Program-made: the position numbers and the translations under genes
Assembly: GCA_019418195.1 (NCBI GenBank)
Contig: DYCJ01000105.1
Location: forward strand, 1-8,116
DNA: 8,116 nt
Direction of reading: 5' to 3'
DNA from: Clostridiales bacterium
GTDB taxonomy: Bacteria > Bacillota > Clostridia > Lachnospirales > Lachnospiraceae
Part shown: positions 1 through 5,738 of the stretch, piece by piece
Position numbering within the stretch: position 1 is the stretch's first letter
Layout: every line of letters begins with the position of its first letter
Notes under the pieces: model-generated
The model's database searches: none
Told to the model about the DNA's origin: nothing
The model's input: the letters and a program-made list of their open reading frames with translations, nothing else

Positions 1-1511
1 CCCTCCAGCACAGGAGAGGTAAACACTTCTCCGACAGGAATATTGACGTCCGCCACACAGTTTTCGAAAATTGTTTCTTTCTCAGCGTCATTGAGATGAT
101 ACAGTTTCACCCTGATGTCCGTCCGGTTCCTGCCTTTTCCTGTCACATGGACGTATTCCCCCTGGTCGAGAGCATCGATCATTGTCTGCTGTACTTTCTC
201 ATAGAGCTTCGCATCCAGTGTATTGATGCGGATCACTTCATCAAAGATATCCGGATATTTCTCTCCGATCTCAGGCACCGGATACGCCACGATAGTAAAG
301 CTGCGTTCTTCCCCTTTGATATATTCGTTCGTAAGCTGCCCGGACCGGCTGTCATAGCTGACCGCCAGCTTCTTCTGTTCTTCATTGTAGGACGGAGCTT
401 CCGGCACTGCCTTCGGTGAAAATGGCTTTTCCCCGAATGTCTCCATGACCGCCGGCCCCGCAAACTGCGCCGCCTGGTCTTTGTGCTGCTCATACACGGT
501 GCGGGACACTTCCAGACGCCGCTCAATATACCTTTTATCCATAAAGAGCGCCTGATCCTGCCGGTGGTCGTATTCATACTGCCAGTTCGGCACTGCGCCG
601 TAATATCCGATCTTGTGGTGCTCCCGCTTTGTGATGACACCGGAAGCCGCACGGTAAATGACAGGCTTAAGTCCCATCTGACGGAAATTCTCTATAGCAA
701 TACGGATCACCTTTTCAAAGCCGAGGCTGTAGCGGATATTTACCACTGATTTTTTTGACAGATCCTTCCCTGTATTGATAAAGCCGATGCGGTATCCTTC
801 CGTATACACATCCGCCATCTTCCGGAGCGACTCCTCCGGCAGCGTACGCAGATGCCGCGCTGTCCCCAGCTCATTTTCCGTGATATACTCACCGAAGCAG
901 TAAAGATATCTGTCATTGTCGAGATCTGCATTTTCAATGATATCGGCGGCAAATGAATATGCCGGATCGATCTGCTCCATGATGCGGTCTGCCAGGAATA
1001 CATCGCAGTAATCGCTTGCATACCAGTAAATAATATCGCGGATTTCTTTTGTGCCCGGAACCGAATCACTTTCAAAGCTGTTATAAACTTCAATAAACAG
1101 CTCAAACAGAATCGTCAGATAATCTATCCTGTTTTCAAATGAACAGGGAATTCCCGAACGCATTTCTGTATAGAGCATACTCAGCAGCTGTCCCATTTCC
1201 AGCCCGAACTTCTCTGCTGCATAAGCCGGATTTGCATAGCTGCTGCCATAATGTTCTTCCAGAACGTCACTGTAAAGAATCTCATTGAGGCTCTTCATCT
1301 CCTCAACACTGTATCGGTTCCACTCGCCGCTTTCTACTTTTCGTCTTACATTTTCAAGCTCCAGTAAAAAAATAGCCACATCCTGGAAATAAGGCAGATA
1401 CCGCTCCGGCACTGTCTCCTCAGAGACGATCCCGCGCAGCCTGCCGACCGCCAGGACATGGCGCTCTTCATACTGTTCGTTCTTCTCTTTCTGTATTTCT
1501 CTTATATCCAT
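1..1511 (-). CDS. Aminopeptidase, peptidase family M29 type, C-terminus beyond window
   Basis: An open frame of 503 codons runs leftward without a stop to the window edge. The ATG at 1509-1511 follows an AAGGAGG site (1521-1527) with 9-base spacing. Near the visible end, a glycine-rich stretch (VHVTGKGRNRTDIRV) leads into DVNIPVGEVFTSPV at about residues 489-501. This matches the conserved metal-binding block of M29 metallo-aminopeptidases (AmpS/AmpT/PepS), in which the Glu of GEVF (residue 495 here) is a known metal ligand. The remaining ligands (Glu, His, Asp) should lie in the missing part. In classical members of about 410 residues this motif sits near residue 250, so this protein carries roughly 240 extra N-terminal residues. 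They look soluble, helical and acidic, with no signal peptide. The expected role is cytoplasmic removal of N-terminal amino acids from peptides. It is the last visible gene of the cluster with the two small membrane proteins upstream. Family assignment is fairly secure; substrate is unknown. Confidence 0.85.
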   Translation of the reverse strand, partial: MDIREIQKEKNEQYEERHVLAVGRLRGIVSEETVPERYLPYFQDVAIFLLELENVRRKVESGEWNRYSVEEMKSLNEILYSDVLEEHYGSSYANPAYAAEKFGLEMGQLLSMLYTEMRSGIPCSFENRIDYLTILFELFIEVYNSFESDSVPGTKEIRDIIYWYASDYCDVFLADRIMEQIDPAYSFAADIIENADLDNDRYLYCFGEYITENELGTARHLRTLPEESLRKMADVYTEGYRIGFINTGKDLSKKSVVNIRYSLGFEKVIRIAIENFRQMGLKPVIYRAASGVITKREHHKIGYYGAVPNWQYEYDHRQDQALFMDKRYIERRLEVSRTVYEQHKDQAAQFAGPAVMETFGEKPFSPKAVPEAPSYNEEQKKLAVSYDSRSGQLTNEYIKGEERSFTIVAYPVPEIGEKYPDIFDEVIRINTLDAKLYEKVQQTMIDALDQGEYVHVTGKGRNRTDIRVKLYHLNDAEKETIFENCVADVNIPVGEVFTSPVLE

Positions 1512-1530
1512 CTGATAAGACCTCCTTTTA

Positions 1531-1902
1531 TCAGCTCAAGCCGCCTATGAATATTGCAAGAAAAAGGATTACTGACACAAAACCGGCCGGCAGCCCGATC
1601 TTACACGTCAGATAATTCCGTTCACGCTCACGGAACCCCCGGATTGCAAGACGGACTCCGTTAATGGACAGGACCAGAGACAGGACAGCCAGTCCTCCGA
1701 TGATCCCGTGTGCATTTCCTCTTGCCATAAATGCATAAAAAATACAGCCTGCCAGGATAAGCAGCCCTCCAATGCTGTTTATGCAGGAAACAATTCCCAT
1801 CCGGGAATGCTTGAAATTTGCCTGCCCGTATTTTCTTGCCCCTCTCTTTTTTCTTTCCTTATCTCTATGACGCTCTTCAGCGCTTTTTCCGATTCCGAAC
1901 AC
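1531..1902 (-). CDS. Small three-span membrane protein, possibly DUF6142 family
   Basis: A 123-residue protein starting at GTG (1900-1902), chosen because an AAGGAG site (1911-1916) lies 8 bases upstream. The first internal ATG (residue 35) would remove the basic head and lacks a comparable site. Residues 1-34 are strongly charged and basic (EERHRDKERKKRGARKYG). Three hydrophobic segments follow at about 36-58, 66-87 and 103-121, the second and third separated by a charged loop (RGFRERERN). The basic N-terminus implies an inside orientation. The organisation resembles DUF6142 proteins of Clostridia, recalled from memory and not verified. No catalytic motif is visible and no function is proposed. 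The start overlaps the end of the VanZ-family gene by 26 bases, and the stop lies 19 bases before the aminopeptidase start, so the three are probably co-transcribed and translationally coupled. Confidence 0.8.
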   Translation of the reverse strand: MFGIGKSAEERHRDKERKKRGARKYGQANFKHSRMGIVSCINSIGGLLILAGCIFYAFMARGNAHGIIGGLAVLSLVLSINGVRLAIRGFRERERNYLTCKIGLPAGFVSVILFLAIFIGGLS

Positions 1903-2353
1903 GATGCTTTCTCCTTATCTGATTGCATATTGCAAATAGAATATATCCCAGCACACCTCCGATGGTATTGAGCAGGATATCATCCACGTCAAAACTCCCC
2001 ACTCTTGTAAAAAGCTGTACGATCTCCACACACAGGCTCAGTCCCATACTGCAGAACAGGGTCTTAAAAAAACCTCTCGATCTGCTTGCCATGGAAATGA
2101 AAAAGCCATACGGGACAAAGATAAGTATATTGCCAAACAGATTGGCAAACACAGTAAATGTACCCAGCTGCTCCCTGTATGTGATAAAACGCCTGATTTC
2201 CTTGAAAAGTTCCAGATTGTACCTGTAATCCTCTGCAATCTCTGTTCTGCCATACCATTCTGCAACGAACAGAAAATAGATCAAAAATCCGACATATAAT
2301 AAAAACAGGACTTTTCCAAACGCCCTGATAACACTCGTTTTTTTTATACCCAA
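1877..2353 (-). CDS. VanZ-family membrane protein
   Basis: A 158-residue integral membrane protein with the VanZ-like signature. The block NLFGNILIFVPYG lies at residues 71-83, a Glu/Gln pair (CVEIVQLF) at 107-114, and the SFDVDDILLNTIGGVLGY block at 119-136. Hydrophobic segments lie near 12-30, 72-87, 96-114 and 128-145, ending in a very basic cytoplasmic tail (RRKHRVRNRKKR). VanZ of the vanA cluster gives low-level teicoplanin resistance, but most family members are chromosomal proteins of unknown function, so a glycopeptide role should not be assumed here. The start is TTG at 2351-2353, supported by an AGGGGA site 6 bases upstream and the lack of another start before the first membrane segment. 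The gene overlaps the next one by 26 bases. It heads the leftward cluster that ends in the aminopeptidase. Confidence 0.88.
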   Translation of the reverse strand: MGIKKTSVIRAFGKVLFLLYVGFLIYFLFVAEWYGRTEIAEDYRYNLELFKEIRRFITYREQLGTFTVFANLFGNILIFVPYGFFISMASRSRGFFKTLFCSMGLSLCVEIVQLFTRVGSFDVDDILLNTIGGVLGYILFAICNQIRRKHRVRNRKKR

Positions 2354-2359
2354 GATAAT

Positions 2360-2365
2360 TCCCCT
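2360..2365 (-). promoter_or_regulatory. Ribosome binding site that decides the TTG start of the VanZ-family gene
   Basis: On the minus strand AGGGGA lies 6 bases before the TTG at 2353. No ATG or GTG lies in frame close by, so this site is the main reason for accepting a TTG start. A weak start may keep expression of this membrane protein low. Confidence 0.5.
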
Positions 2366-2376
2366 GACACTTTGAA

Positions 2377-2404
2377 AAGGGGACCGGCCTGCTGCCGCCC
2401 CCTT
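2377..2404 (-). terminator. Probable intrinsic terminator after the pyrE unit
   Basis: Read on the minus strand, AAGGGG pairs with CCCCTT and an inner CGGC pairs with GCCG around an AGCAG loop, with a small unpaired bulge (G against GT) between the two helices. The stem ends in a short T stretch (CCCCTTTTC). It lies 18 bases past the stop of the 49-residue gene and 23 bases before the VanZ-family start. The stem is GC-rich and convincing, but the T tract is short, so termination may be partial. No clear promoter is visible between it and the VanZ-family gene, which makes some read-through plausible. Confidence 0.55.
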
Positions 2405-2421
2405 ATACTGTCTGTTCCCGA

Positions 2422-2571
2422 TTAAAACGTAATCTCTTTTTTATGTTTCAGCAGATTAGCGCCGCTCACAATGGAAAGGACACCTGCCGTGATGCCGACT
2501 ACCAGGATAATGATCCCGACCGCAATGTTTCCCGCACCGCTGTTCTTCATTGTCACATATGCCTTTTCCAT
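2422..2571 (-). CDS. Small single-span membrane protein (49 residues) behind pyrE
   Basis: A short frame from ATG (2569-2571) to TAA (2422-2424) encodes 49 residues. It begins MEKAYVTMKNSGAGN, followed by an uninterrupted hydrophobic span at about residues 16-35 rich in Ile, Val and Gly, then SGANLLKHKKEITF. The basic tail after the span suggests a cytoplasmic C-terminus. An ideal AAGGAGG site (2580-2586) lies 8 bases upstream, and its first two bases are the end of the pyrE stop codon, so translation is very likely coupled to pyrE. The strong site, clean membrane span and position before a terminator argue for a real gene despite its length. I recall similar small proteins in related Clostridia, but this is unverified. 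No function can be assigned; a role unrelated to pyrimidines is possible. Confidence 0.8.
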   Translation of the reverse strand: MEKAYVTMKNSGAGNIAVGIIILVVGITAGVLSIVSGANLLKHKKEITF

Positions 2572-2584
2572 ATTCTGAGCCTCC

Positions 2585-3265
2585 TTATTTTACACCATAT
2601 GTTTCATAGTATGTGTCGATTGCTGCCTTTAATGTATCATCAATGACAACTTTCCCGTTATATTCTCTGTTATACAGGCACTCTACCACTTCTTCCATCG
2701 TTACGATCGCAGCTGTATCAAATCCATAGAAATCCTTGATCTCATCCAGTGCACACTTTTCGCCGCCTTTTCCCACTTCCATCCTGTCCAGGGATACGAT
2801 GAGCCCGACGATCGTCACATCAGCCGCAGCTCTCACCTTCGGCACTGTCTCCTCCATAGATTTTCCGGAGGTGGTCACGTCCTCGATCATGATCACACGG
2901 TCACCGTCTTTTAACTTGCTGCCGAGGAAACTGCCCTTGTCTGCTCCATGATCTTTCTCTTCTTTGCGGTCTGAACAATAACGAACTTCCTTTCCATACA
3001 GCTCACTGTATGCGATCGCAGTCACAACACCGAGCGGGATTCCTTTATAAGCCGGTCCAAAGAGAACGTCAAAATCATCGCCGTATTTGTCGTGGATCGC
3101 TTTCGCGTAGTATTCGCCCAGTTTCTTCAACTGGGAGCCTGTCACATACGCTCCCGCATTCATGAAGAACGGAGATTTTCTTCCGCTCTTTAAAGTAAAT
3201 TCACCGAATTTGAGCACATCGCTGTCCACCATAAAATGAATAAATTCCTGCTTGTACTGTTCCAT
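2585..3265 (-). CDS. pyrE: Orotate phosphoribosyltransferase
   Basis: A 226-residue cytoplasmic enzyme that transfers the phosphoribosyl group of PRPP to orotate to give OMP, the fifth step of de novo UMP synthesis. The PRPP-binding motif of type I phosphoribosyltransferases is clear at residues 124-136 (VIMIEDVTTSGKS), with the acidic pair at E128-D129. The flexible catalytic loop RKEEKDHG lies at 100-107 with the expected Arg, Lys and His residues. The N-terminal part has the OPRTase pattern FGEFTLKSGRKSPFFMNAG (21-39) and FGPAYKGIPLG (69-79). Length is normal for the family. The ATG start follows AGGAGG (3273-3278) with 7-base spacing. Unlike many Firmicutes, no other pyrimidine genes adjoin it in the window. 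It has its own promoter and is followed immediately by the 49-residue membrane protein gene. Confidence 0.97.
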   Translation of the reverse strand: MEQYKQEFIHFMVDSDVLKFGEFTLKSGRKSPFFMNAGAYVTGSQLKKLGEYYAKAIHDKYGDDFDVLFGPAYKGIPLGVVTAIAYSELYGKEVRYCSDRKEEKDHGADKGSFLGSKLKDGDRVIMIEDVTTSGKSMEETVPKVRAAADVTIVGLIVSLDRMEVGKGGEKCALDEIKDFYGFDTAAIVTMEEVVECLYNREYNGKVVIDDTLKAAIDTYYETYGVK

Positions 3266-3272
3266 ATCACAA

Positions 3273-3315
3273 CCTCCTGTATAAATAAATACACCTCTGT
3301 ATTCTCCTGTACAGG
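3273..3315 (-). promoter_or_regulatory. pyrE leader with overlapping alternative hairpins
   Basis: Minus strand. Hairpin B pairs AATACA with TGTATT around a GAGG loop (3288-3303). Hairpin A pairs TGTAT with ATACA around a 6-base loop (3278-3293) and abuts, by one base, the AGGAGG ribosome binding site. The two share bases 3289-3293 and so exclude each other. An 8-base direct repeat TACAGGAG (3274-3281 and 3304-3311) brackets the structure, and a palindrome CCTGTACAGG lies at 3306-3315. The stems are AT-rich and short, so regulation is a hypothesis only. Confidence 0.3.
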
Positions 3316-3340
3316 GCGCAGCACTCTCTGATTCTTTACA

Positions 3341-3369
3341 ATTTTAACACAAGTCTTTCGTATTTTCAA
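3341..3369 (-). promoter_or_regulatory. Probable sigma-A promoter of pyrE
   Basis: On the minus strand a -35 element TTGAAA (3364-3369) is separated by exactly 17 bases from a -10 element TAAAAT (3341-3346), which also carries the extended TGn just upstream. The predicted transcription start is near 3334, giving a leader of about 70 bases before pyrE. It lies between the hairpin after the kinase gene and pyrE, consistent with pyrE having its own transcription unit. Confidence 0.75.
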
Positions 3370-3376
3370 TTAAGAA

Positions 3377-3390
3377 AGGCACCTGTGCCT
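3377..3390 (-). terminator. Possible weak terminator after the histidine kinase gene
   Basis: Perfect inverted repeat AGGCAC-AG-GTGCCT on the minus strand, effectively a 5-bp stem with a 4-base loop, followed by TTCTTAATT. It begins 14 bases beyond the kinase stop codon. The stem is short and the T tract is interrupted, so termination may be incomplete, with some read-through into pyrE. Confidence 0.4.
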
Positions 3391-3404
3391 GCAAACGATC
3401 GAAT

Positions 3405-4796
3405 CTATATGCTGAGCGGCAGCATGAGCTTCACTCCGAACCCTCCATACCCGCTTCTCGTGATCTCTGCCTTTCCTCCATGTGACTCCGCGATCTGCTT
3501 TACGATCAAAAGCCCCAGCCCGTGGCGCTGCTCTCTTGTATTCGTATCACATACCATGTAATGCGGCGCATGATTCAGTCTTTCGACTTCTTCTTCAGAA
3601 GCGCCCGTCCCGTTATCCTCCACTGAGATCACACAGTATCCTTTTATTTCCTCCACTGCTACATAAACAGTACATCCGTCCTCATTATGGTTCATACTGT
3701 TCTGGATCAAATTCGAAACCGCCCGCTTTATGAGTTCTTTATCTGCACAGATCCGGCAGACGGCAAGTTCCTCGTCCGTCTCCCACTCAATGGGATATCT
3801 TCCGTCCACGTCCATATTTATGAAATCCACTGCCACCTGCCGGACAAGGGCGACTGCATTGATCTCTTTTCTGACAATGGGCTGCATATTGTACTCCATC
3901 TTGGATGCCAGGTTCAGGTCATTGATGAGATTCTTCATCCTGCGGCTCTGTCGGACGATCGCGGATGCTTTCTTTCTGTCCTCTTCCCGCAGATATTCGG
4001 AAGCTTCGAGCTGCGCCGCATACCCCATGACCATAGACAACGGTGTGCGGATATCATGAGATACCCCTGCGATCCAGTTGGCGCGGGCGGCGTCTTTTTT
4101 TCTGAGCTGATATTTCTGCGACTGCAGCATTTCCGAAGTCTTATTCAGATGAAATGCCAGCTCTGAGAGTATACCTTTCTCTTTTAATCTGACCGGTTCA
4201 CCTTCCGGCAACTTCCGGATGCCCTCCACGATCGGGCGCACTGAGCGCAGCAGACCGGAATTTGCCCCGATATAAATGAGCAGCACCAGTAAAATATTTC
4301 CCCCAAATACCATCAGCACCGTCACCGGAGCGCTCTCGATCATCTGGTAATCCCAGCTCGGATACATATGTTTCCAGAAGCTCTTCTGAGGATATCCTAG
4401 GATCATAAGCCCATCTTCTCCTGTTCCGGTAAATGTGGGGCAGTCGTCAATATATCCCCGCGTGAGTGATGCGATCTCCGATGCAGTATATTCGAGCGGC
4501 ACTGTATCCGGCAGATTATCCGAGTGCCACAGCGCCTTTAGCATGGTGTTATCTATATAGACCGCCCAGATATTTTCGCTTTCCAGCTCTGTCTGCATCT
4601 CCTCCGGCAGAGTATATCCTTCCTCTCTCACTTCCATGGCTTCCGCCGCATCCTGTGCGGTTGTCCATGGTCTTCCGTTCGCAGAATGTCCCATCGTATA
4701 TGCGATCAGAAATCCCATATTGAGCACCAGAAAGAGAAAAATACTCAGAAGCAGGATCAGGACAAATCTTCGGATCAATTTAGGAATGCTTTTCAT
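3405..4796 (-). CDS. Two-component sensor histidine kinase
   Basis: A 463-residue membrane kinase. A transmembrane segment at about 11-33 and a second at about 157-178 flank an extracytoplasmic domain of about 120 residues (34-156). A HAMP-like linker follows (about 179-232). The dimerisation/phosphoacceptor motif SHDIRTPLS has His247. The ATPase domain shows the N-box (AVSNLIQNSMNHN), the G1 box VEDNGTG and the G2 box RHGLGLLIVKQI. It autophosphorylates and passes phosphate to the regulator encoded 6 bases upstream. The sizeable sensor domain, with WAVYIDN and GLMILGYP blocks, separates it from the BceS-type intramembrane kinases, whose loops are very short. It better fits kinases that detect antimicrobial peptides or envelope stress directly (CprK-like); the ligand is inferred, not seen. 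The ribosome binding site (AAGGA) lies inside the last codons of the regulator gene, about 11 bases from the ATG, so translation is probably coupled. Confidence 0.95.
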   Translation of the reverse strand: MKSIPKLIRRFVLILLLSIFLFLVLNMGFLIAYTMGHSANGRPWTTAQDAAEAMEVREEGYTLPEEMQTELESENIWAVYIDNTMLKALWHSDNLPDTVPLEYTASEIASLTRGYIDDCPTFTGTGEDGLMILGYPQKSFWKHMYPSWDYQMIESAPVTVLMVFGGNILLVLLIYIGANSGLLRSVRPIVEGIRKLPEGEPVRLKEKGILSELAFHLNKTSEMLQSQKYQLRKKDAARANWIAGVSHDIRTPLSMVMGYAAQLEASEYLREEDRKKASAIVRQSRRMKNLINDLNLASKMEYNMQPIVRKEINAVALVRQVAVDFINMDVDGRYPIEWETDEELAVCRICADKELIKRAVSNLIQNSMNHNEDGCTVYVAVEEIKGYCVISVEDNGTGASEEEVERLNHAPHYMVCDTNTREQRHGLGLLIVKQIAESHGGKAEITRSGYGGFGVKLMLPLSI

Positions 4797-4802
4797 TGTC
4801 TG

Positions 4803-5507
4803 TCATTTCCTTTCTATCATCAGCTTATATCCCAGCCCCTTGACTGTCACCAGCGAGACCGGCTTCGATGGATTTTTCTCGATTTTCTCCCGGATGCGCC
4901 GGATATGAGCCATGAGAGAATTCTCATATCCGTACGGGTTGTCTCCCCATGCCGCTTCACAGAGGGCATCGATCGTCACAATGCGTCCCGCATTGCGGTA
5001 CAAAGCTGCCAGAATTTCATATTCCTTCGCGGTGAGCGGAATGCGCTCCCCCTCTTTTATCACTTCCGCGCGTTCCAGGTCGATCTCGCAGCCGCTCAAT
5101 TTCACAAGTGGATCTTCATCTTTATAGCTCCTCCGGAGAATCGCTGCGATGCGGAAGAGCAGCTCCTTTGGCAGGAATGGCTTTACCATATAATCATCTG
5201 CCCCGAGCCCGAATCCACGAAACTTATCTTCATCCTCACCCCGTGCCGTCAGGAAAAACATCGGATAATCCCCCTTTTCTTTCAGCTTTTCCATCAGGTC
5301 GAAGCCGTCGCCGTCCGGGAGCATTACATCGAGGATGGCCAACTCAGGCGTGGATTTCTCCGCCTCTTTCAGCGCCTCCGCCACTGTACCCGCTGTCCGG
5401 ATATTCTCATATCCGTCCTCTCTTAATATAGATACGACCATATCCAGCAGCTCCGGCTCATCGTCCACGAGCAGGATCTGCTTCCTCTTTATATAATCTG
5501 ATAACAT
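4803..5507 (-). CDS. OmpR/PhoB-family response regulator
   Basis: A 234-residue cytoplasmic transcription factor. The receiver domain (about 8-125) has the acidic pocket D15-D16, the phosphoacceptor Asp60 in LAILDVMLPDGDG, Thr87 in FFLTAR and Lys109 in YMVKPF. A winged-helix DNA-binding domain (about 130-231) contains RIPLTAKEYEIL and ends VTVKGLGYKL, typical of the OmpR class. The start was placed at the ATG 5505-5507 because AAGGAGG (5517-5523) lies 9 bases upstream. The ATG six bases earlier would be only 3 bases from that site, and a longer form starting at 5537 has no suitable site. It is co-transcribed with the kinase gene. Regulators of this class bind tandem repeats at 11-bp spacing, and such repeats lie in the adjoining divergent region. 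The likely targets are the divergent transporter operon and perhaps its own promoter. Confidence 0.96.
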   Translation of the reverse strand: MLSDYIKRKQILLVDDEPELLDMVVSILREDGYENIRTAGTVAEALKEAEKSTPELAILDVMLPDGDGFDLMEKLKEKGDYPMFFLTARGEDEDKFRGFGLGADDYMVKPFLPKELLFRIAAILRRSYKDEDPLVKLSGCEIDLERAEVIKEGERIPLTAKEYEILAALYRNAGRIVTIDALCEAAWGDNPYGYENSLMAHIRRIREKIEKNPSKPVSLVTVKGLGYKLMIERK

Positions 5508-5516
5508 AGACATTTT

Positions 5517-5523
5517 CCTCCTT
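5517..5523 (-). promoter_or_regulatory. Ribosome binding site fixing the response-regulator start
   Basis: AAGGAGG on the minus strand, 9 bases from the ATG at 5507 and only 3 from the ATG at 5513. The spacing favours the downstream ATG, giving a protein beginning MLSDYIKRKQ. Confidence 0.75.
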
Positions 5524-5607
5524 TTCCGGCAAAGCATCCCGGCGTCAGCATTTCCCCGTACAGGACCTCGCCGTTTTCAGGCTGCGGCACAGATCCCCGC
5601 CAGAGAT

Positions 5608-5636
5608 ATTGTAGCACAGCAGTCTCGCATTTTGTA
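5608..5636 (-). promoter_or_regulatory. Candidate promoter of the regulator-kinase operon
   Basis: On the minus strand, TACAAT (5608-5613) preceded by TGC forms an extended -10. The -35 position 17 bases further up holds only a weak match, TACAAA (5631-5636). A strong extended -10 with a poor -35 would suit a basal promoter that an activator can boost, and the 11-bp repeats lie just upstream of it. The predicted leader to the regulator start is about 94 bases. Confidence 0.45.
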
Positions 5637-5647
5637 TCCTGCGCAGC

Positions 5648-5691
5648 AAATGTAAGGTAAATGTAAGACAGGGAGAAGATTGATGTAAGGT
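5648..5691 (+). repeat. Tandem 11-bp repeats, probable regulator operator
   Basis: Four consecutive 11-base units fill 5648-5691: AAATGTAAGGT, AAATGTAAGAC, AGGGAGAAGAT (degenerate) and TGATGTAAGGT. The core ATGTAAG recurs at 5650, 5661 and 5683, so copies are 11 and 22 bases apart, one and two DNA turns. OmpR/PhoB-family regulators bind head-to-tail repeats with 11-bp period, and the gene of such a regulator adjoins this site. The last unit overlaps or abuts the -35 region of the transporter promoter, a typical activator position. Binding itself is inferred. Confidence 0.7.
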
Positions 5692-5708
5692 TCACCATTT
5701 ATGATAAA
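5680..5708 (+). promoter_or_regulatory. Candidate promoter of the ABC transporter operon
   Basis: TTGATG (5680-5685) and GATAAA (5703-5708) are 17 bases apart. An alternative -10, TATGAT (5700-5705), has no recognisable -35 at the right distance. Either way the promoter is poor, as expected for one needing an activator, and its -35 region coincides with the fourth 11-bp repeat. The transcription start would be near 5713-5715. Confidence 0.45.
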
Positions 5709-5723
5709 GATACAGAAAATCAA

Positions 5724-5729
5724 AAGGAG
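5724..5729 (+). promoter_or_regulatory. Ribosome binding site fixing the ABC ATPase start
   Basis: AAGGAG lies 9 bases before the ATG at 5739. The in-frame ATG at 5730 directly abuts this site and cannot be used efficiently, so the protein begins MNIIQTRNL rather than three residues earlier. Confidence 0.75.
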
Positions 5730-5738
5730 ATGTGTGAT

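Noticed and set aside
233..1105. Two open frames (233-652 and 740-1105, minus strand) within the aminopeptidase gene
   Set aside because: They are in a different frame from the 503-codon aminopeptidase frame that runs uninterrupted through this region, and they lack start signals.
1877..2353. Calling the VanZ-family gene a teicoplanin-resistance determinant
   Set aside because: No vanH, vanA, vanX or vanY gene is present, and most VanZ-like proteins are chromosomal genes with no shown role in glycopeptide resistance.
3310..3345. A partial match (AATCAGAGAG) to the PyrR-binding loop consensus ahead of pyrE
   Set aside because: One consensus base is missing, the 3' half of the loop does not match, and the flanking sequences are not complementary, so no PyrR hairpin forms.
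4686..5426. A 246-codon open frame on the plus strand, opposite the kinase and regulator genes
   Set aside because: It is antisense to two genes with unmistakable motifs, has no ribosome binding site, and shows no recognisable domain. Long antisense frames are common opposite GC-rich coding sequence.
5489..5698. A 69-codon frame covering the leader of the regulator gene
   Set aside because: It crosses the regulator start out of frame, begins upstream of the predicted transcription start and has no ribosome binding site.
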